DNA from: Arthrobacter zhaoxinii
GTDB taxonomy: Bacteria > Actinomycetota > Actinomycetes > Actinomycetales > Micrococcaceae
Assembly: GCF_025244925.1 (NCBI RefSeq)
Contig: NZ_CP104275.1
Location: forward strand, 62,001-126,000
Length of the DNA stretch: 64,000 bases
Reading direction: 5' to 3'
The translations under genes and the position numbers were made by a program. Numbering within the stretch: position 1 is the first letter of the stretch; every line of letters starts with the position of its first letter. This document shows, piece after piece, positions 60,496 to 64,000 of this stretch. The notes under the pieces were generated by a model. It did no database searches. It had not been told where the DNA came from and worked only from the letters and a program-made list of their open reading frames with translations.

Positions 60496-61586
60496 GCTGT
60501 TGCTCCGCCGGCCGCTGCCGAAGTGGCCAGCGCTGCGTCTGCAGTGCCGTCGCAGTTCGGCAGGGGTGCCAGCAAAGCTGATTCGCCTGCCTGCCAGGCC
60601 TTCAGCTGGTCTTCGCCGAGCAGGGCATCGATGGCCAGGACGGTCGCGGCGCCGAAGATGACGTCGGCCAGCAGATCGGGTTCCGCCTCGGCCAGGCCGC
60701 CGGCCAGGTCACGGGCAGCAATCTGTTCGTGCACGGCATCCGCTTCGACGTGTTCGTCGAAGTAATAGGTGACGTCGTCGCTGAAGCCGTGCCTGCGGAA
60801 CCCGCGGGCGTAGAACGCGTTGGGTATCGAGGACGTCATCTCGAACGCCGCCAGGTGCCCGGAGATGGCCCCGCGCAGGCGGCGGTTCAGCCCGAAGAGC
60901 GACATCGCGTTGGAGGAGGCCAGGGTCAGGGCGGGAACCTGGTCAATGTAGTACCCGTAGCTGGAATCGAGGCCCAGGCCTTCCATGGTGGTGCCGAACA
61001 GCTTCGAATGCATCCGTTCGACCCGTCCGCCGCCGTACTCATCTGCCTGGATTTCGATCAACGCTGCCTTTGCGCGGCCCACCGGCAGGCGCGGAATGGC
61101 CCAGCTGTGCGGATCCGCTTCCTTCAGCTGGTACACCGAGCGCAGGATCAGGAACTCGCGAAGCTGCTCCACGCTGGCCTTGCTGGCGACGAAACGGGAG
61201 ACGCTGGGACCGTCGTCGTTGGCTGCCAGGTCAAAGAGCGTCTTGGCGACGGCTTCGCTTTCCGGTGACGGAAGCTCGGGGACGGGCACCGTACGGCGCA
61301 GCACATCCTCGAGGGCTGCCTCCAGCCGTGCCCGCACGCGGATCAGTTCGGGATCCCATTCCGCTGCGTCCTCAACTCCGTCCAGTCCGCTGTAATGCAG
61401 CTCGTACAGGCAGAACAGGGCCAGCTGGAGGTCTTCGTCGCGGAGCAGATCCGCAGTGGCGGCAAGCGCTTCGTCCACCAGCAGGTTCAGGGACCCGTAG
61501 GCGTTGGCGTGGCCTGTGCCGCCGCGGTTCTGCAGAAGGTCGATCAGGGTGGCGCTGACGCGCCCTCTCGGGGCGGGAATCTTCAT
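60492..61586 (-). CDS. Iron-containing redox enzyme family protein (haem-oxygenase-like diiron)
   Basis: 364 residues, helical haem-oxygenase-like (HDO) fold. Candidate metal ligands are conserved: E62/H64 in YELHYSG, E156 and H160 in KEADPHSWAI, D182/E183 and H193 in ADEYGGG...MHSKL, and D277, H279, D283, H286 in YYFDEHVEADAVHEQ. Diiron oxygenases of this type act on fatty acids, amino acids or amines; the substrate is unknown here. The ATG at 61586 gives the conserved N-terminus; the frame is open further upstream but without family sequence. Coupled to the CDGSH gene. Confidence 0.82.
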   Translation of the reverse strand: MKIPAPRGRVSATLIDLLQNRGGTGHANAYGSLNLLVDEALAATADLLRDEDLQLALFCLYELHYSGLDGVEDAAEWDPELIRVRARLEAALEDVLRRTVPVPELPSPESEAVAKTLFDLAANDDGPSVSRFVASKASVEQLREFLILRSVYQLKEADPHSWAIPRLPVGRAKAALIEIQADEYGGGRVERMHSKLFGTTMEGLGLDSSYGYYIDQVPALTLASSNAMSLFGLNRRLRGAISGHLAAFEMTSSIPNAFYARGFRRHGFSDDVTYYFDEHVEADAVHEQIAARDLAGGLAEAEPDLLADVIFGAATVLAIDALLGEDQLKAWQAGESALLAPLPNCDGTADAALATSAAAGGATA

Positions 61587-61772
61587 TGCTTTCCTTACAG
61601 GGGGCGCGTTGTCCGGCGGGCAAGTGGAACAAATCCACACGTCAGCATATCTGCTGTGTACGCGACGGGCTGTCTGCCGGGTGGGACGCCGGCATTGACC
61701 TTTGCGGCACGGTTCGGTGCAATGGAGGCAAAGAGCGGCAGGCAGGCGAGTCACCAGGGGAGGAGAGCGGTT

Positions 61773-62345
61773 ATGGCCGAGGCGGGTTTTTCGATGGTTC
61801 TTCCGCTGCTGCTGTTGGTGTCTGTGCTTGCCGCCGCGGCTGCCGGGATTGACCGGATGCTTCGGACCCGGGACGGGGAAGGCCTGTTTTGGACCGGATT
61901 GACCGCTTTCCTGGCCGTCCTCCTGACAGCCGCCTGGGCAGTGACCGCCACCTCCGCCGGATCCGCCGCAGTGGGCATGGTTGTGGTGGCCGGCGGTATC
62001 GCGGCGTCGTTCTGGACCCTGAGACGGGACCGTCGCCGCCGCCGGAACCGCGAAACCCGGCAGGTGGAGGCAGCAGTCACTGCCGCAGCAACCCGCCACC
62101 GGGAGGTCCTGGCCCGCTGGAGTGCCTACGAACTGGACCCCTGGCTCGCTGCCGAGCATCCGCAGCTGCTTGACGTCCGCACGCCGGAAACGCGGACTTT
62201 CATCCGGGCCTTGAAAGCTGCTGAACAACTGCGCCCGGACGGAGTGACCGCAGCACAGGCGGCGGCCTACGCCGAGGCGGTCACAACGCTGGAAGACTCG
62301 CTTCGCCGTGCAGAAGAGGCGGCCGGCGGCGGGCGGGCAGCGTAG
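61773..62345 (+). CDS. Membrane protein with cytoplasmic helical domain, unknown
   Basis: 190 residues. Three hydrophobic segments (about 7-25, 38-56, 60-78), a basic RRDRRRRRNRE patch at about 84-94 marking the cytoplasmic side, then a ~95-residue helical, charged C-terminal domain. GGGGAGGAG lies 7-15 bases before the ATG. The frame is open far upstream but without a plausible protein. I do not recognise the family. Confidence 0.65.
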   Translation: MAEAGFSMVLPLLLLVSVLAAAAAGIDRMLRTRDGEGLFWTGLTAFLAVLLTAAWAVTATSAGSAAVGMVVVAGGIAASFWTLRRDRRRRRNRETRQVEAAVTAAATRHREVLARWSAYELDPWLAAEHPQLLDVRTPETRTFIRALKAAEQLRPDGVTAAQAAAYAEAVTTLEDSLRRAEEAAGGGRAA

Positions 62346-62399
62346 ACGCTACGGACCGCAGGGGTGGACCGTTAGGGGAATGCGTGGCAGTCTCTGCCC

Positions 62400-62702
62400 A
62401 TGACTACCAATGACATCGCCATCTCGCGCAATGACGGGCTGGGGCGGTACGAGCTGCTGCTGGACGGTGACCTCGTGGGGATTGCCGAATACGAGGTGGA
62501 GCCGGACGACTCTGTAGCGCTGACCCATACGCAGATGGAACCGGACTACCGGAACCAGGGCTACTCATCCCGGCTGGCGAAATACGCGGTGGATGACATC
62601 ATCAGGGGCGGAGGCCGGATCAAGCCGTACTGCACCTACATGGCCGCCTACCTCCGCAAGCACCCGGAATACAGCCATCACGTTTCGTGGCCGCAGGACT
62701 GA
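62400..62702 (+). CDS. Short GNAT acetyltransferase (YidJ/YjdJ-like)
   Basis: 100 residues; the compact Acetyltransf_CG type. EYEVEPDDSVALTHTQMEPDYRNQGYSSRLAKYAVDD contains the acetyl-CoA loop, and IKPYCTYMAAYLRKHPEY is the family C-terminus. No ribosome site; a CAGTCT box ends six bases before the ATG (62389-62394), consistent with a leaderless transcript. Substrate unknown. Confidence 0.8.
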   Translation: MTTNDIAISRNDGLGRYELLLDGDLVGIAEYEVEPDDSVALTHTQMEPDYRNQGYSSRLAKYAVDDIIRGGGRIKPYCTYMAAYLRKHPEYSHHVSWPQD

Positions 62703-62769
62703 CGACACAGGGCGGACAGGATCCGGAAGAAGGCCAAAGTGCGGCGTACCGGTGGAACCGTGCCTTAAA

Positions 62770-62826
62770 TGAAGCTGGCTTCCCGCTCTGCATATGGGGG
62801 GAACGCAGAAGGGGAAGCCAGTTTCA
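62770..62826. repeat. 15-bp inverted repeat abutting a TATAAT box
   Basis: TGAAGCTGGCTTCCC (62770-62784) and GGGAAGCCAGTTTCA (62812-62826) are inverted copies with one G-T mismatch, enclosing 27 bases that themselves contain a CTGC/GCAG pair. It is followed four bases later by TATAAT (62831-62836), so the right arm covers the -35 region of that promoter. It may be a dyad operator for the downstream HTH gene. Confidence 0.7.
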
Positions 62827-62830
62827 TCAG

Positions 62831-62836
62831 TATAAT
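62831..62836 (+). promoter_or_regulatory. Perfect -10 box of the tandem-HTH gene
   Basis: TATAAT, the only perfect -10 hexamer I noticed in the window. The ribosome site GAGGGGG (62861-62867) and the ATG at 62875 follow. The -35 region lies in the right arm of the inverted repeat and has no TTGACA match, suggesting regulation or activation. Confidence 0.6.
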
Positions 62837-62874
62837 TCCATTTGTCCGGGTAAATCCAATCGAGGGGGCCAAAG

Positions 62875-63600
62875 ATGGCGGTGTCTGCCAGGTCTTTCCA
62901 AAATTGGCGCACCGCGGTGGCTCCCGGCGAATCCAATGCGGACCTCTGCCGCAGGACCGGCATCAAGCGTTCCACCCTCGGCCAGCAGATTGTCCGGGGA
63001 AAGGTCGCGGAGATTACCGTTGTCCGGGTGGCCCGGGCTTACGGAAAAAACCCGGTTGAAGCACTGTCGGATTTCGAGGAGTATTCGGATCTGCTCGGCG
63101 GCCCCTGGCGTCCCGCCCCGGCAGAGCTAATCAGCCAGGTGTCCTACATCTGCATTCTGCAGATGGTCCTGGCCAGGGCTACTTCCAGTGAAGCCCCGCA
63201 ATATCCGGACCTGGATAAGCATCCGCACCGGAATGCGATCCGCTCCTGGTTCGAAGCAGTGGATCCCGGCGACCTGAGACAACGTCTGAGTGCCGCAACC
63301 GGCGTCGCACCCCAGAATATTTCGGCGCAGCTTTCAGCCGGGCGCCTGGCTCCCGAACTGGCCGTGGAGGCCGCTCGGATTGCGGGCGCCTCGCTGCCGG
63401 GCGGCCTGGTGGCCACGGGCCTGGTCACGCCGGGCGAAGCAGGCTGGCCGCAAAACGGCCTGCAGGAAGCCTTGGACGCGCTCACCGATTCCGAACTTCT
63501 GTTTCTTGCCCGGGACCGCCTGGACGGAGTGGGAAAGCAACTGAGGAAGCTTGAAAATGATGTGGAAAATGATCTAGCGCTATTGGAGAACCTGGGATGA
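62875..63600 (+). CDS. Tandem helix-turn-helix protein, putative regulator
   Basis: 241 residues. Two copies of a 34-residue HTH-like unit: L24-G57 (LCRRTGIKRSTLGQQIVRG...) and L138-G171 (LSAATGVAPQNISAQLSAG...), aligned without gaps and sharing TG, the Q and G of the turn/recognition region and AR near the end. A variable linker separates them. The C-terminal 40 residues look like a coiled coil (ARDRLDGVGKQLRKLENDV). The first unit resembles XRE-type immunity repressors. The stop overlaps the next gene's start (ATGA). Function is unknown to me; see the finding. Confidence 0.65.
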   Translation: MAVSARSFQNWRTAVAPGESNADLCRRTGIKRSTLGQQIVRGKVAEITVVRVARAYGKNPVEALSDFEEYSDLLGGPWRPAPAELISQVSYICILQMVLARATSSEAPQYPDLDKHPHRNAIRSWFEAVDPGDLRQRLSAATGVAPQNISAQLSAGRLAPELAVEAARIAGASLPGGLVATGLVTPGEAGWPQNGLQEALDALTDSELLFLARDRLDGVGKQLRKLENDVENDLALLENLG

Positions 63601-64000
63601 GCGTGACATTGGCTTTTCAATACGCGGCACTGATAGTTTCGGCCATCTTTGCCCTCCTGCGGCTCCCGTTGGCCCTGAAGGGCCGGAATCCGATGCTCTT
63701 CTGGGCGCTGGCGCTGACCGCCATTGGGGTGGGACTCAGTATCCCTGCAATCTACCTGCCGGTGGATGCTCTTCTGGGCGGCGTTAATTACGCCAACCTG
63801 ATTCTCCGCTACGCGGTGTACGGGGTGGTGCTGCTCATCGGAAGTATCAGCGCAGCTGCCTTCCGCTCCGCACAGGCGCGCCGCCTGATAGTCGGGCGCT
63901 CCGGGCTGGTTGTCCTGGCTGTGGCGGTAATCGTCACCTCTGTGCTGTTCTTCATCAGTGACTTGCCGGTCTCATCGCCCGGGCTTTATGGCTATCCCGA
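63597..64000 (+). CDS. Multi-pass membrane protein, N-terminal part (cut by window edge)
   Basis: The first ~134 codons are present. Translation from the ATG overlapping the HTH gene's stop (ATGA) shows about four hydrophobic segments (near residues 6-22, 34-52, 66-88, 103-120) and small polar loops with Arg-rich turns. Its order and topology recall actinobacterial integral membrane proteins partnered with HTH genes (MAB_1171c-like), but this is a weak resemblance. The C-terminus lies outside the window. Confidence 0.55.
   Translation, partial: MSVTLAFQYAALIVSAIFALLRLPLALKGRNPMLFWALALTAIGVGLSIPAIYLPVDALLGGVNYANLILRYAVYGVVLLIGSISAAAFRSAQARRLIVGRSGLVVLAVAVIVTSVLFFISDLPVSSPGLYGYP

Noticed and set aside
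61587..62228. Upstream extension of the diiron-protein frame by about 214 codons
   Set aside because: The extension overlaps the plus-strand membrane-protein gene and has no family sequence; the ATG at 61586 gives the conserved start.

Overview
The window is chromosomal DNA of a high-GC actinobacterium, most likely an Arthrobacter-like member of the Micrococcaceae. The evidence is G/C-dominated third codon positions, an lsr2 gene, a ClgR-type operator in front of clpC, a SAM-IV-type riboswitch, frequent GTG starts with leaderless-looking promoters, and the gene order tilS-hpt-ftsH-folEPBK-DUF3180-PH-PH-DUF2520-panC-lysS-lsr2-clpC, which I know from this family. I see no insertion sequence, prophage, integron or CRISPR array. 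The region is densely packed housekeeping sequence with short intergenic gaps.

Layout. 1-4.0 kb (minus strand): an envelope-lipid operon with an MprF-like aminoacyl-phosphatidylglycerol synthase, a membrane-anchored esterase and the start of a third membrane protein. 4.1-9.9 kb: glycerophosphodiester phosphodiesterase, glycerate kinase, uracil permease, a short-chain dehydrogenase coupled to an aldehyde dehydrogenase. 9.9-14.6 kb (minus): phosphoglucomutase, a short MetE-type methionine synthase behind a SAM riboswitch, and a POT peptide transporter. 14.8-24.4 kb: mixed metabolic genes (luciferase-like monooxygenase, amidase, rhodanese, prephenate dehydratase, topoisomerase IB, lipid kinase, serS, HAD phosphatase, a SatD/HTH protein).

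24.5-43.8 kb is the conserved core: inorganic pyrophosphatase, D-Ala-D-Ala carboxypeptidase, zinc metalloprotease, tRNA(Ile) lysidine synthase, hypoxanthine phosphoribosyltransferase, FtsH, the four folate genes, two PH-domain membrane proteins, a DUF2520 dehydrogenase-like protein beside panC, lysS, lsr2 and clpC. 44-47.4 kb holds an acetyltransferase, a CsbD protein and the PTS-type dihydroxyacetone kinase dhaKLM. 47.4-53 kb (mostly minus) holds DNA repair and c-di-AMP genes (mutY, disA, radA) and an FUSC protein.

53-58.9 kb is phosphate uptake: pstSCAB behind an array of PhoP-box-like repeats, facing a low-affinity Pit transporter coupled to a DUF47 (PhoU-like) protein. 59.2-62.7 kb contains tRNA-Lys(UUU), a CDGSH iron-sulfur protein translationally coupled to a haem-oxygenase-like diiron protein, and small unknown genes. 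The right end (62.8-64 kb) has the least familiar unit: a protein with two 34-residue helix-turn-helix-like repeats, overlapping a multi-pass membrane protein, behind a 15-bp inverted repeat that directly abuts a perfect TATAAT. This is the best candidate for an undescribed system, but the membrane gene runs off the window.
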